DNA from: Bugulina stolonifera
Taxonomy: Eukaryota > Bryozoa > Gymnolaemata > Cheilostomatida > Bugulidae
DNA length: 64,000 bases
Assembly: GCA_935421135.1 (NCBI GenBank)
Contig: OW285191.1
Span: 10,467,700 to 10,531,699, forward strand
Direction: 5' to 3'
Positions 1 through 15,059 of the stretch are shown here, one piece after another. How positions within the stretch are numbered: the first letter of the stretch is position 1; each line of letters opens with the position of its first letter. Below the pieces are notes generated by a model that was not told the origin of the DNA, made no database searches, and worked only from the letters and a program-made list of their open reading frames with translations. The position numbers and the translations under genes are program-made.

Positions 1-376
1 AAGCCGCTGTTACCATTGCTATCAGCCAGTAAACACTAATTGCTAAGTTGTGTGTACAATTGCACACATACAACTGACATTTACTGCGTGGAAAACCTGC
101 ATAACACTTGCATTAGTAAGATTGCAAACACTTTCTAGATGAGAGAGAATGCAGAAGTAGATGCCATTTTTCTATAAATTATCATCTGTGGAAATAGCCT
201 ATCCCTTCCTAATGTGAAACCAAGTCCATGGCTGCTCACAAATTAAATATCCTTGCTACAGAAGAATATTATACATAAAGTATGGCCAAAACCCCTGATG
301 TACATGAATATCTCACTATTGCGAGTTAAGCAGTTTGCAGCAAGTGACAATTGTTTGGTACACAAATTTTACTTAC

Positions 377-2491
<2,115 letters not shown>

Positions 2492-3524
2492 CTCAAGGTC
2501 CGAAGGGCATAGAATCCCTCAGAAGAGAATAAAGCAGAAATACAAGTCAAAGATGCCACTAGAAACCTATAAGAGTAATCAGATCACAGGAAACCTAGAT
2601 TCGATTCAGCTTACTTTCAACAGCTAGAGGCTTTTAACTAATCTAACTAGTGATACTAAACCTCAATTAAATTTATTCCAATTAAATATCGCATCAACAT
2701 TTTTCAGATTAAATTTTGCTTTTTAGCCTTGCTTTTCCCAGGCCACCAAAGCTTTTTTTCTATAGGCTATATGTAACACAATTCGTATACCAAAACAAGT
2801 AGGACTAGGTAAGTATAGATTGTAAGCCGCTCTTTTGAGCAGCCACGTTTAATTTACTTTGCCCTTTATAGCCTACTTCTTGTAATGTCTAGGGAACCTG
2901 ACACAGGGTTCCTGACGGTGTGATAACATATACCCTAAATCTCTGGCTATTAATAAGTGTAAAATGAAGGGTATTGCACGAGTCTAGATTTTTCTTCAAA
3001 TGGTGTTCGTGAGAAAACCCAGCCTACACGTAAAACAAAGCACATACAGCTAGTTGAGCAATTGAGATTGACTTGAGTCAAAAGAACTGAGCTAGTGGTT
3101 CACATGTTCATATACCAATAAAAACCTTATTAATTAATTAATATAAATATTGATATTTATATTAGTTATTTCATAAAAAAATTCAACAGAATCCCAATTA
3201 ATTAAACCAAGGAGTAAAAGATTAAACCAACCAAAAGTAATAAAATAAAATATAAATCCACTTTGTCTTTTATCTCATCTGACTGACCTGAAGAATAAAG
3301 AGTCTGAGTAAAAGTGAATGAATGAAACCCAGTTGTGTTGAGTCAATGAGCAACTGTAAATATCTGTCTGAATGGTATGGCTCGACTAAACTTTGCTGTT
3401 TAACGCAATAGAGAATATAGGCCTAAATAATATCAATTTTATAATAATATCAATATAATTATAATAGTCATATGATGATTATGATTACATAATGATAATC
3501 ACTCATGTGAAATATTAATACAAT
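2492..3524. other. AT-rich upstream region of ILF2, no gene seen
   Basis: This stretch lies between the inferred ILF2 start and the LINE. It is rich in short A/T runs (for example attaattaattaatataa near 3130) and has no ORF with splice sites or recognisable family. It should contain the ILF2 promoter and 5' UTR, but I see no distinctive core-promoter element. The minus-strand ORFs at 2078-2281 and nearby lie in ILF2 intron 1 and resemble no part of the protein. Confidence 0.4.
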
Positions 3525-5170
3525 GGTGTGATAAAGCTTCTAAAGGGCCTCAAGTCTGGTAAAGCCCCAGGTCCAGATGGTCTGAAGAAGGAAGACCTCA
3601 CACTAGGTATAGAGCAGACTGCAGGTTGCTTATCCCTCATCTTCAACAAATCCCTCGAACATGGCAAACTGCCAACTGAATGGAAAACTGCCAACGTTAC
3701 ACCCATCCATAAAAGTGGAAGCAAACAAAACGCCAACAACTATCGACCAATCTCTCTGACAAGCATCCCCTGCAAACTGCTCGAACATGTTGTACTCAGA
3801 AATCTTCTGGAGAAGATAGACAGTTGGCTCCATAAAAGACAACATGGATTCAGAAAAGGGCTCTCGTGTGAAACTCAGATATGTGTCACCCTGCATGAGA
3901 TCATGGGGGCGACTGACAAAAAGTCTAGTGTGCATGCCGCAGTTTTGGACCTGTCAAAAGCTTTTGATCGTGTGCCACACACACTACTAATGCAAAAACT
4001 GTCAGAGATTCCTGGTATGGAAAGTTACCTGCTGGACTGGATACATGATTTCTTATGCAACAGATCACAAACTGTGGTGCTGGATGGTGTGAGATCTGGC
4101 TCACTGCCAGTGACATCAGGAGTTCCGCAGGGCTCGGTGCTGGGCCCTGTGTTGTTTCTGGTGTATATTAATGACCTCCCCAGCCATGTTGATTGCTCTG
4201 TTGGCCTCTTTGCTGATGATACCCTTATGTACCAAGATGTAAACAACACAACCGATGAGAGAAGATTTCAAACCAACCTTGAGTCACTGAACACCTGGGC
4301 TAAAACATGGGGAATGTGCTTCAATGCCAAAAAGTGTAAGATCATTGCCTTCCAGCCCCAAAGAGCAGTCCCTGAGTATACTATGGATAATCTAGTGCTG
4401 GAACACACAGATTACTGCAAATACCTGGGAGTGATACTGCAGTCAGACCTGAAGTTCACCAACCATATAGCCGATAAAATCTGCAAAGCCAGAAAGCAAG
4501 TTGGATGATCAGGAGAGCCCTCTACTGGGCACCTGAGCGAGCTAGGTTAATAGCATACAGATCTCTCTGCCTTCCTCACCTAGAATATGCTTCCTGCGCA
4601 TGGGATCCCTCTACAAGTAAAGAGATTGAGGCACTAGAGATGGTGCAAAACCAAGGTGTGAGAATGATCTGTGGCATCAAAGGAAGGAGAGGTGTCACAG
4701 AGGCCAAAGAGAAACTTCAACTCCAACAGCTGGACATCCGACGTAGGAACTCTCGGGTAAAGCTTTTGCTAGATATACTGTCAAGAGAAGAAGCCCATCC
4801 TGCTCTCTGTGCATCATATGATGAAATCATGGAACAACCTCAGACAACAGTTCAGACTAGATCACAGTGTAGAAACGAACCGCGATCTATTAGAGCCACT
4901 GGGAACTGTTTCCATAACAGCTTTCTACCCCGCACAATACGAGACCTCAAAAAAGAATAAACATTAGCAGAAGAACAACACAACTAATACTAAAATACTA
5001 CATGGGTACCCACTTGTACCCACTCTGAAACCAAATCTTACCCATGAGATGGTATATGGAACAATGTCCTTATGATAATTTATGTACAAAAATTGAGGCA
5101 CGCCCCTTCCACCCCCTAGGCGGTCTAGCGTAATGTCGTCATTGATGTAAGTTGATGTAAGTACAATAAT
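3525..5170 (+). mobile_element. 5'-truncated CR1/Jockey-group LINE
   Basis: A non-LTR retrotransposon fragment. Homology to reverse transcriptase begins abruptly at 3528 after AT-rich, stop-filled DNA. No endonuclease domain or ORF1 lies upstream, which is the usual 5' truncation from incomplete target-primed reverse transcription. Coding sequence runs to 4960. The 3' tail contains a short direct repeat (ttgatgtaag at about 5149 and again 10 bp later) just before AT-rich DNA, like the short terminal repeats of CR1/L2 relatives. The exact 3' end and the target duplication were not identified. Confidence 0.8.
3528..4960 (+). pseudogene. LINE reverse transcriptase, frameshifted
   Basis: The first frame (3528-4508) carries reverse transcriptase blocks in order: KAPGPDGL, NYRPISLTSIPCKLLE, HGFRKGLSCETQ, the first catalytic Asp in DLSKAFDRVPH, GVPQGSVLGPVLFLVYINDLP, the catalytic FADDT box and KYLGVILQSDL. 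At 4508 this frame ends at TGA. The family's C-terminal region (PHLEYASCAWDP, then FLPRTIRDLKKE) continues in another frame from 4505 to 4960. The break therefore looks like loss of one base rather than a real second gene. The first codon at 3528 is GTG, not a genuine start. The fragment cannot be autonomous. Confidence 0.9.
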
Positions 5171-6211
5171 AATCATATATATTATTTATTATATACAATT
5201 ATAACTGAATCGAATGGAACATCACATAAGATTAGATAAATAATATAATAATAAGTCAATGAATAAGATAATTTTTATTTTAAATTTAATATAAATATAA
5301 TAAATATTAACAGGTCTATAGATTAATGATTAGTTGTATATAGAAAGTCTTGAAACCGAAAAATAGATTTAATGCAACAACAAACAAACAACTCTGAATC
5401 ACCGACTACCGTACCGTAGGCAGTTTATCTTTTTATAGACTGGAATTTATCAGCACCATTGAACCCTTGAGACAACGATAATATATTATCTTTGCTTGAG
5501 ACACTTCGTCTGTTGTGAAAAGGAAGTCAATACTATAAAGACCTCTCCTCATAGATTACCTATTCGATTTAATATTTTTTATTTACCAGCTGGTTTTGCA
5601 ATAAATATTAAAAAAAATATGTTTATATAAATAAAATACCATCCAGTAATATAATAATATATCATTATAACTTTAATATTGCTCATCATTATAATTTCGA
5701 GGTTTCAGTAAATAGGATAGTAGTTATACAATTTCCGGTTAACTCTGTGGGGAATTCCCAGTGTTAGTTTCCTATTAATCAGTGTTAAAATTGTGAGATT
5801 TACGTCCCAGTAATCACCTATTTCTATTTTTTATCAGTCATCTTCGTTAGCAACTAACCATAAATAAAGTGAACAAGCGGTGAGATAACATTATTTTTGA
5901 ATGGTAAAATTAATAATCAACGAAAAGCATTTAATCCACGAGCAGTTGCCTTACAGTGACACCCCACCCACTCCAACTTTTCTTATATTTATAATTTTAT
6001 TGTTTTATTTTTATTTATAAGGCGAACAACGGTTGATGATTTATATTTTGGTATCTCAACCCCACTCAAATTGCACGCTCAGCCCCCAATCAAATGCTGA
6101 ATCTCCATGTCTTTCACCAAAAGAACCTCTGCTAGACAACTATGCAGTCATCAGTCACCACATACATATACATGTATATACCACTGACTGATTTGGTGTT
6201 TTTCAGTTCTT
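5171..6211. other. AT-rich spacer before TRIM-like gene A
   Basis: I see no gene here, only A/T-rich low-complexity DNA. The sequence tttttcag just before 6205 is a good splice acceptor a few bases ahead of the ATG at 6212, so the start codon may sit near the 5' edge of an exon that follows an intron in the 5' UTR. Confidence 0.35.
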
Positions 6212-9200
6212 ATGGAGCCTCCTGTTGTACATCTTTGCGGTATTCAGTGTGGATTCTGTCTTGGTAAAGATGAAGAACTTGTGACTCCAAAATCACTGCC
6301 ATGTGGGCATATTCATTGTTTGAGATGTTTAGAAACTGACTACTCTCTTACTCATATGATCAAATGTCCATTCTGTAGGCACGTCTTTATTTGCTTCCAT
6401 TACATTTATTGGTCTGTGATAAAATTTGTTATGAATATACACAGATGTTTTTAAACAATATTAACATTGGCACAAATCCAGAGGCTGTAATGCTTCACAC
6501 TTTCCTTGAACTAATGCAAACAATTAGGTTGTTTGACTTAGTGCTAATTCAAATGAGGCAGTAGATTATTGACATGTAATTCAAATGGCTACATCACTGT
6601 GAAATACACATACTTCGCTCCGTTAATAGACAGAGTTGAGGCAAATCATCCAAAGATAAATGTGATATTACATGGCATGATTCAAATTTGATTTTTGTGT
6701 AATTTTAGGGCAAAACCTGTGTCATGACGTTGATATGTACTGCATAACATTATGTCCATATGTATGTAAGCTATTGATTTTATTGAGTTGGGTTTGGATC
6801 TCTGGATATAGAATGATAATCGTCCTTCCAATAACAGTGAGGTCTTCTGATAGTCAAGTTATAATCTTACAGAGGAACATATCCTGAGATCACAGCAGAC
6901 GGTTTACCGTCTGCTTTTCAGAGAAATGATGAATCTGCGCTCTGTGACAAGTGCAAGGAGAAAAAGTACAAAGGCATTACCTTGGACAGATTCTGTTCAA
7001 CTTGCAACAGAATTGCGTATGCAAATCATCAAAAGGTATATCGTACACTATTTCTGGACATCACATACCCAAGTGTACATTAAACTGATTGTGTGTGCAG
7101 TGGTCCAACCATTTAATCTAGCCTGCATACTTTAACCTACTGTATATTGTTCACATCTCAACCGAGCAGAACTTTATCATTTGCGATTTGTACAGTCCTG
7201 GTAAACGGACAGCTAGAGTTGTGATTGAATGTAGTTGTCATTTTACTGTATAGTCTATGTAGGTTTATGGGTCAAATCTGTTTCATGATAGGAGCTACTT
7301 GAGAAGAAGCTAAATGCTGTAAGATATTGTGATCAACATAAGGAGTCTGTATATACCAGTGGATGTGAACTCTGCTATAAACCACTATGCACTGACTGTA
7401 TTCACGGAGATGATGTGTGCAGCAATGGTTGGTATTCTATTCTATTCTATTTATGCTGCTAAGAATGAGCATAGCCAGCCTATTTAAATTATAGAACTAG
7501 TGTTGTTATTTGATCCCTACATTTAACTGCACATTCAGGTTTTTAACAAATCAGTCAGGATTAAGGTCAATAGAAGTAATACAATATAAATATATTATAT
7601 GGAATTTGTTGTATCTATCTTTTTGCAAGGGGCTCCCTGGATTCCTGGGACCTGTTAAAAACACAACATATGGACTTTCATGACTCTCTGGGTTTACTTT
7701 GAGGGCTACAAAACACCCTCCATATGCACTACATATTGTGAATCCATATGCTCAATACACAACTGCTTTTGATGTATGCTGGTTACTGTACATATAAAAG
7801 GTGTTTGATCAGATCTTCTGCTCTCATACTCATGTATGTATGTGAAAAACTGTTGCTTTTAGAAATCTCAATTTTAATCTAAATATGTAGTTGCTCTGCT
7901 GTAGTGCATATGCTTATACTGTAAATAAAAGGTGCATTGCCAACTTCATCAATTTTTCTTGCAGACACTCTGTCTCTTTGGACATCAAATCAACATGAAA
8001 TTATGAGCAAAGTGTTGTGACTTCATGCTTTGCTATTGTGGAGTGTTAGACTGCAGAGCTTGCTTTAACTTTGCATGTGTTGTTTTTTCGATATTCTAAC
8101 ATTTTCCCAATGATTGAAAAAATTTTCTGCTGAGCTACTGTTACAAAATGATATTAATTGACCACTGCATGGCCAGCGTACAATAAATTCTAAAAAGATA
8201 TAACTTGTAACTTTTGTATATATCGGATGCTCAAGTGTTGTCGTCTAAGACCGAAGGGGGAATTGCTGGAGTAGCGAGAGCGTTGACAATATTGTCAATG
8301 CTCTCGCTACTCCAACAGTTCCCCCTTCGGTCTTAAACTTAAAACCACAATGCAATATTGCATTGTGGTTTAAGTAGTTGCTTTGGGTCTTTTGAAATAT
8401 ATTATATTGTCCATGTTTTACGCACCAAAATATGAAAGCTGCTGTTCGCTGCTGTTGTTTTGCGTGAGATGATAATTAGAAGAAAGTGTAGATTATATTT
8501 TAATTTATAAGCAATGCTCGTTAGCTAGCTTGATCTTGAACTCCACACTAGTGCCATTTCTGTTAGAGTCAGCTCATACATACAACTTTAATGGGTGACA
8601 TTTTAGGAGAGAGACATGTCGTCCTAGCACTCGATGAATTGGTAGAAGGAGTGAAGCAAAAACTAAAGCATCTCGAGGGAAAGGTTAACTCTCTGGATGA
8701 ACTATGCAAACAAGCTGAGTGTGAAATTTCAAAGTTGGAAGAAAGTCAAGAAATCTTTAAACATTTAGACAGGCAGTATGACCTTCAGGTGAGTGGCTGT
8801 AAATCCATCTGTGGTACTGGTTGGTATTACGAGCTCCTTTTTCAATACCCGAACTGTCTTCCGTAACTAATAATTTCAATTACAGCATCTATCAGGAATG
8901 CTCAACCTATTTTGCCGGTGGGCAAAATATTAGAGGTAGCGTATCGGAGTGGGCCACCCATTATATAGATAAATACATTTACTCTAAAATTACAGTAATT
9001 TTATGAGCTCTACTATGGGACTGGAATTGTGTTGATGAAACCAAATTAAAAATGTAAAAACACTGTGATTGTAATAAAATCATGACTACACCCATTTCTG
9101 TATGTGTAGTAGACTATAGACATCAACTATGAGTACCAATTAGAGACCAGCATCAACGAGATTTGTGAGTCTGATAAAATTCATGTATATAAAATCATGT

Positions 9201-12200
9201 CATATTAAGATAGAAAACTTGATTGGTAGTTTAGAACAGGTTACACAAGTTCACACTTACTGTAGCGATGATTGCAGACTACGAAGTGTGAGTAATGCTA
9301 ATGGGGTGGAGTGATATTGGAAAGTATCTTACCATCCATGCATCTGCATAGAATAGAATACTTTGTAAATTGGTTAGATACAAGAACATACATGAGGCAA
9401 GCTAATCATGTGTAAATTTTATCTCGTACTAGTGAATTACCAGATAAAAGCATATATTATCATGCATTCTAGTTGGAGAGGCTTGAACTGCAACATTTGA
9501 AACAGAAAAGAGATTTATTTGAGGAGAGGACACATTCTAAATCTCGCATGTACGCGTTTATAGAGGATGAGATACTTGTAGAACTTGCAGACGTATGGAA
9601 GATGAGAGTTAGACTTGGAACGCTACTTCAGTTCCATTCTCAGGTATATAGACTAAACCTTGCCTACGTTATTTAATAGAATCTATTTAGTGTTTTCAGA
9701 TTCATGTTCTCACTAAAGTATGTACATTCTCTTCAAAGAGAAGACTTGAAACTATAATAGTAGTATTACTTGGAGCTGATCCCGAATATCCCTTTAATTT
9801 CCATTCATGACGTATGACACCACAAATACGCTGAACCACTATACATACGTCAGTGATATACACGTATATCACATGCTAATGTGAGGGTCTTGCTGACCAT
9901 GGCCTTAATAAGATTCTGCGGATATTTTGATGCCTGATTATGATTTCAAGACCACGTGTTACTTTTAAACCAAAGTAGTATAGAGGAAGCCCTTATTCTT
10001 ATTATAATGATGAAAATGTAAAGTAGTGCCCTTGCATAAATAATATTTGTTCGTGACGTACCACTTGGATATGATGTAAAGTTTCACTGATTTCTCCTTT
10101 TCTTTCATATTGTAGACAGAGGCAATCAGTAGCTATGGCAAGATGAAGGACTGTATCAATGACTTATTGTGTAGGCAGGTTCCAACATTCAATGTAGACG
10201 GTAGGTTTATTCGCTTGAAAATAACTCGGGCAGGGGATGACTAGGTAATAAGCTCCTGTTCTTAGATGATAATAGAATTATACAAAATATAATTCTGTAT
10301 TTCATCTTTTGAAACTAGGTAAAGCCAATCCTCTAGAATTCAGTACACATGGGTAACGTAGCCAAATGCAAATAGCGCACTAATTAAGGTTTAGTATGTG
10401 CTATGCCTGTGCACCACTCTTCAACACCCATTGCACTAACTAACTATCACCTGACCCACAAAAGCAACCAATCTCAGGCACTTCATAAAGTCTTTACAGT
10501 AGGTGTAAAGTTATTTACGATTTGAAATTTTATCAGGGTTCCATTTGAATGTTGTTATTGTAGTTATTTTAGCGATGAATGTTTGAGATGGGAACTGGCC
10601 TAGTAGCTATGATTATGTCTGAGTCCTACACTGTATATCTTCTCTGAAAACACCATTTTCTAAATTCAATTTTCTGTTAACTTAGGCAACTCTGCAGAAA
10701 CAACAGATTCTTCCACTGAGAGTAGCTTTGATGACCAAGAAGAGTATATCGATACGGATGCTGAAAGTTTGAATTCAGATATTATTCCTTTAGAGGTCTT
10801 TGAGGCTATTTCCGAGTATGTTAACCATAGTTTAGAATAGATGATTTCTTTATCAGGATAGTTAGTATGTCCTTATTGAAAGGACATAGTCGGCTAGAAG
10901 TTGTGTACCTTGACTACGAGCATGCGCAAAGGGAGATTTACAGATTGTGCCCAGAGTTGAGCAGCATTAGCCATTCATTGCACAGTTAGAAAGCATACCA
11001 ATTTACAGTCAAAATGGTATTATATTAATTGTTAGAAAGTTAGTATAGACTTGACTGTGTTTTGAATAATGGTCACCAGTGGTCAAAGTCTAAGAAAAGA
11101 GGTTGGGGTCTCTAGGGTAGCAGGAGTAGTTGCTTGAGGGCCCGAAGCACACCGGCGGGGAGGGTTCGGGAGGGGCGCCTGAGCGCCCTCCCGGAAATTG
11201 GAAACTTTATCAAAATTAGACACCGAAATGGTGCAAAATCCAAGAACTTCAGGTTACAACATATGGTCCAAGATCTGAAGGTAGAATATTATGGTCCAAT
11301 TAGTATTATTATTATAGTAGTAATCTGTAGGGGTTCTATGAGTCTGAGGGACCCCCTGAAATTTATGGTAGAAGGACTGCGTCCCCCACGACCCCCCCAA
11401 CTTTGACCACTGATGGTTATTTCTTAGAAGCTCAAATAAATAATCCATAAGGTTGCCGGCAGCTACACTGTCACTCGGATCTTTTTCAGCAATAAATCCA
11501 TTCAGGTTTTAAACCATTGACCAATATATTAACCTTTATTTGAAGAAACCTTAGAAAATGTGAATGTGCACCAAATTCTCTAGACCGATCTTTTCATAAA
11601 CTGCAGTAAAATATATTGCTATTCATTTCAGGTTATGCAGCGACTACTCAGTTGAGAACATGGAGTTTTCTTATGACCCCAATGATTCAAACCATATCCT
11701 GATCATTGGTAAAAATGCTGGAGAGATCCCACCAAACAAAGTCAACAAATTGTTAACAGGCACACGTTTCATAGCGAGTACGCGTGAGACAGAATCGGCC
11801 ATTCATACTAACCCCATGGTTAATCAAATAGCGAGAAAGAACGAGCAAGACATATGTCCACACAAACAGATGGGTACCATGGGTTGTGATGTCTGTTATA
11901 CTCTGCTATGCTCTCAGTGTATGGGTGAAAGTGACCTCTGTAGGAATGGTTAGTTACTGCTACAAGTATTACTACTTGTATGTTATCCTGTGACTATGTA
12001 GTATGTACTATACTATGCATCTAACAGTTTTGTGTTACTTGCATAACATAATACAGTTAAATAATTCGATGTATTAAACTAATATAGGTCTCAATATTAA
12101 AGTGGTCCTTGAATCACGTACCTATCAATTTACAATCTTTCGGAACAGTTAATAAAGTAATAGATGTTGAATTCTGCCAATTAAATTTTATTTCACTTTT

Positions 12201-12893
12201 GACAGCTAGTTTATCATTTCAGGAGAACCTCACTACCTTCTACCAGTAAAGGACTTGGTAAACACATTGAGCTACACTCACATACTGTTGAAGAAACGAG
12301 AAGGACAACTGATGCACTTGTATCGTGAACACCATTACAAGCTTTCAAACTTTGAGCATGAAACCAGGGAATTAGTTGAACACCTACTAGTGAAATTTAG
12401 TGCTGAGCAAGAGCAACAGGTAATTTTTCTAGTGTGTTGTTTGAAGACTACATCTCTTCTTGCTTATTTCCTTGACTAAGAATTTTGTGTAGTTGTAGTC
12501 CTTATGTATATGCGAGCAATTGCAATCTACACTATTCTATCTGACTCGCCAAAAGTCTACGAATATTCTACCGACTATCATAACTCGAATGTCATGGATG
12601 CTGATTTGGTACTGTAGATAGATGGTATCGTGTAAAACTAGCGCCTACAGGGCTATTGTTATACTTTCTGTAAACTGAAACAGAACTTTCAACATCTAGC
12701 TGCGTCCTATATATCTATATAGGTCCGATTTATTGGTAAAAAATACTCAAAGCTGAAGGAAGAAGAGCAACAGAAAAGAAATAAAGCTATCACTGAGTTG
12801 AACCAGTTTGCAGATGACATAGAAGGGAAAAAAATTCAACTCATCTGGAGAATTATTAGGAAACTTCAAGCTCAAATCACTGGCAGTCACATG
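6212..12893 (+). CDS. TRIM-like gene A, exons 1-10 (RING, C4 zinc, two B-boxes, coiled coils)
   Basis: Exons are 6212-6378, 6873-7035, 7292-7427, 8607-8788, 9473-9643, 10116-10200, 10686-10815, 11632-11948, 12223-12419 and 12723-12893. Exon 1 encodes a C3HC4 RING (CGFC, LPCGH, HCLRC, CPFC), so ubiquitin-ligase activity is inferred. Exon 2 has a C-x2-C...C-x2-C zinc motif (CDKC, CSTC). Exon 3 is a B-box (YCDQH, CELC, CTDC). Exons 4-5 are charged and coiled-coil-like. Exon 6 is a short helix. Exon 7 is acidic and Ser-rich. Exon 8 carries the unrecognised segment ILIIGKNAGEIP followed by a second B-box (CPHK, CDVC, CSQC). Exons 9-10 are again coiled-coil-like. All junctions agree with paralogue B at 54846. 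The donor after exon 1 is GC (AG|gcacgt). The rest of the protein is in exons 11-14 at 46344-49260. This is not a typical TRIM because the B-box/coiled-coil module is repeated. Confidence 0.85.
8247..8370. repeat. Two adjacent strong hairpins in intron 3 of gene A
   Basis: The first inverted repeat spans 8247-8334: the left arm begins aagaccgaaggggg and the right arm ends cccccttcggtctt, with nearly perfect arms of about 42 bases and almost no loop. Directly after it, 8341-8370 is a perfect 30-bp palindrome centred on caatattg (left arm aaaccacaatgcaat). Such structure suits a small inverted-repeat transposon relic or a cruciform-forming insertion. Confidence 0.85.
11077..11412. mobile_element. 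Non-autonomous hAT-type MITE
   Basis: It lies in intron 7 of gene A. The ends are perfect 13-bp inverted repeats: cagtggtcaaagt (11077-11089) and actttgaccactg (11400-11412). The flanking octamers atggtcac (11069-11076) and atggttat (11413-11420) match at six of eight places, consistent with an old 8-bp hAT target duplication. The interior is markedly more GC-rich than the surroundings, with a cggcggggagggttcggg segment. There is no transposase; the ORF at 11134-11406 lies inside the element and is not a gene. Confidence 0.75.
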
Positions 12894-15059
12894 GTTGTAA
12901 TTACTGTACATGTTGAATCTTAAATTATATTGAGTGATTAATTGATATGCATATGAAAATTAATCGATATACATGTAGAGATTAATTCGTATACATGTGG
13001 AGGTTATCTCATACACATGTACATGTACATGTACATGTACATATACATGTACATGTACATGAGTTAATCTCCACACTCAACGATGTTAAGGAAACACCGG
13101 AAATTCTCCGCTTATGGATTTATCCCCACTACGTATAGGTCAAATTTGGGAGTGATCGCCCCTGACCTTGCTAGTACGATGGGAGTTGTGGCATCCTTGA
13201 TCAAAACTGGTGCGACTGGCGTAAAGCTGGTGTCTGGTGTCGAATTATTCAGGACCGGGTCTGTAAGTGGCCACCCTCGACATATTATATTAGTACTCAC
13301 TTGGAATTAGTTTCCTCCATATTTAGAAAGTTGCTTAGTCCTGCTCTTATCTTGGATCCACCTGACTGTAGCGATACTGGTAGTATCCATTTTTATACAT
13401 CTACTGCGTGGTAGTTCTTTCATTTTTAAAATAATTTATATGTTTCCTAATATTTGTATTAATATAAATATTCTGCGTTAAAAAACTCATATATATTATT
13501 AGTTATTATATATTATAATATCATTATACAGGATAACATGTATATCAATTCAATGCATTTAATTTAAATTTTCATTTACATTCCAGCTAGCCAGCTAACC
13601 TAACAAATAGTGTGTCGTATTAGCACCATTTGGAATTATGGTTTTCTTGGTGACATTCATTTCCTTCGTGTCTCTGTGTGAGATGATTAAATAATTGTTG
13701 AATTTTAAAACTTTCACAATTATTGTACATGTACGTGTACCTAATTTTGGTTTACTGAAAATATAAATAAATAAAAATTATTCTAAAGTCTTGGTACGCC
13801 AGTATCCTAGGTGTTACTTAAATTGTAGTTACACCTAGTCAGACAGTCAGACACCATTATCAGATCAATGCAAGCTTGTGGGATATAATTCAACTAGAAG
13901 AAAGCTACATGTAAAATATTTCCTTGGTACAGCTTTATCACTAGTGATTAGGATTTGTTAAAATGTAAGCTAAGAAATGTTAGAGAAATATTAGGCTAAA
14001 TTCTGAAACACAAATTGGTTCATGAAATGTGTATTTAGATATAGGAAAATTATATTTATCATTATATCATTATAATAGGCTTACGAGTGAGGCTGCAGGG
14101 ACTTTCATCTATTTTTCTATTATATTCCTAACTACATGTAGTTAACAGAATAAAGAAAGACCGCAGATTGTTAGGAGAAGAAATCCAGCCTTTAACAGTT
14201 TAGAGCTTTGAATTAATGAAACTGAAAATACACTCTGACACTCTCCGATCTATGACTCTGTAAGTAAAATAATATATATATATCACAGTTTGGGTGACAT
14301 GACTGTGTGCACACTATGTGACTCTAAAAAGCATAGTCATCTCGCTATTGGAGTTGTCACATCTTGGGGTTGAATGTGACAACTCCAAGAAGATGTCATC
14401 TACCTTGAACCAGTTTATTTATGTGTTATCATGCATGCTCAGTGACCCTGGATACCTAGATTTTCACAGGTAGTCCACCAATAAATATGTACAGTGCCAT
14501 TAAATCAGGTGTTCAATCAGCAGTGCCTGCATTCTCAACTAAGTTGAATGCAGGAAGAAGACTTTTGAGAATTTAGAGAAAGGCTCAAGTAAAAAGATAT
14601 AGTTGTACATACTTTCCTCGAAAGATTAAGCTGCTGCAAGTAGGAGTGAACATCTGGCTGACTCTGGCATTTTGAATATAGTGGAATGTACAAGATAATT
14701 GCATCAGTATCAATTTTCTGTTTCTATAATCAAACATTCAATAACTTTGTAGGTGACCTCAAATGAAGAACCTCTCATTCTTAACCTGCCAAGTATTGTA
14801 ATGCACACATATACATGTACATGTAGACCTACATGGGTGTAATTATTATTATATATTACAGTGGTACATTTCAGTGTATATATATATACATGTACCAGTA
14901 CATGTAGGTACAGTAGGTGCAAGGAATATAGGCATATGCAAGTACGTTGTAGGTGTAAAAAGGCTTGTACATGTATTTATTAGCATAGAGTTCACATTCG
15001 GTCGTACATTATCATGTCTCACCTTTTACCTGTAGTTGAGGAAACTTCAGTTTGACAAA
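12894..15059. other. First part of the giant intron 10, no gene
   Basis: Just after exon 10 comes a (TGTACA)-type tract (about 13010-13062) embedded in repeats of a motif like acatgtggagattaa. The segment 13083-13310 is richer in G and C than its surroundings and open on both strands, but has no recognisable product or splice context. A 14-bp stem (ttggagttgtcaca, 14348-14361, with 14375-14388) lies further on. Nothing else was recognised. Confidence 0.4.
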
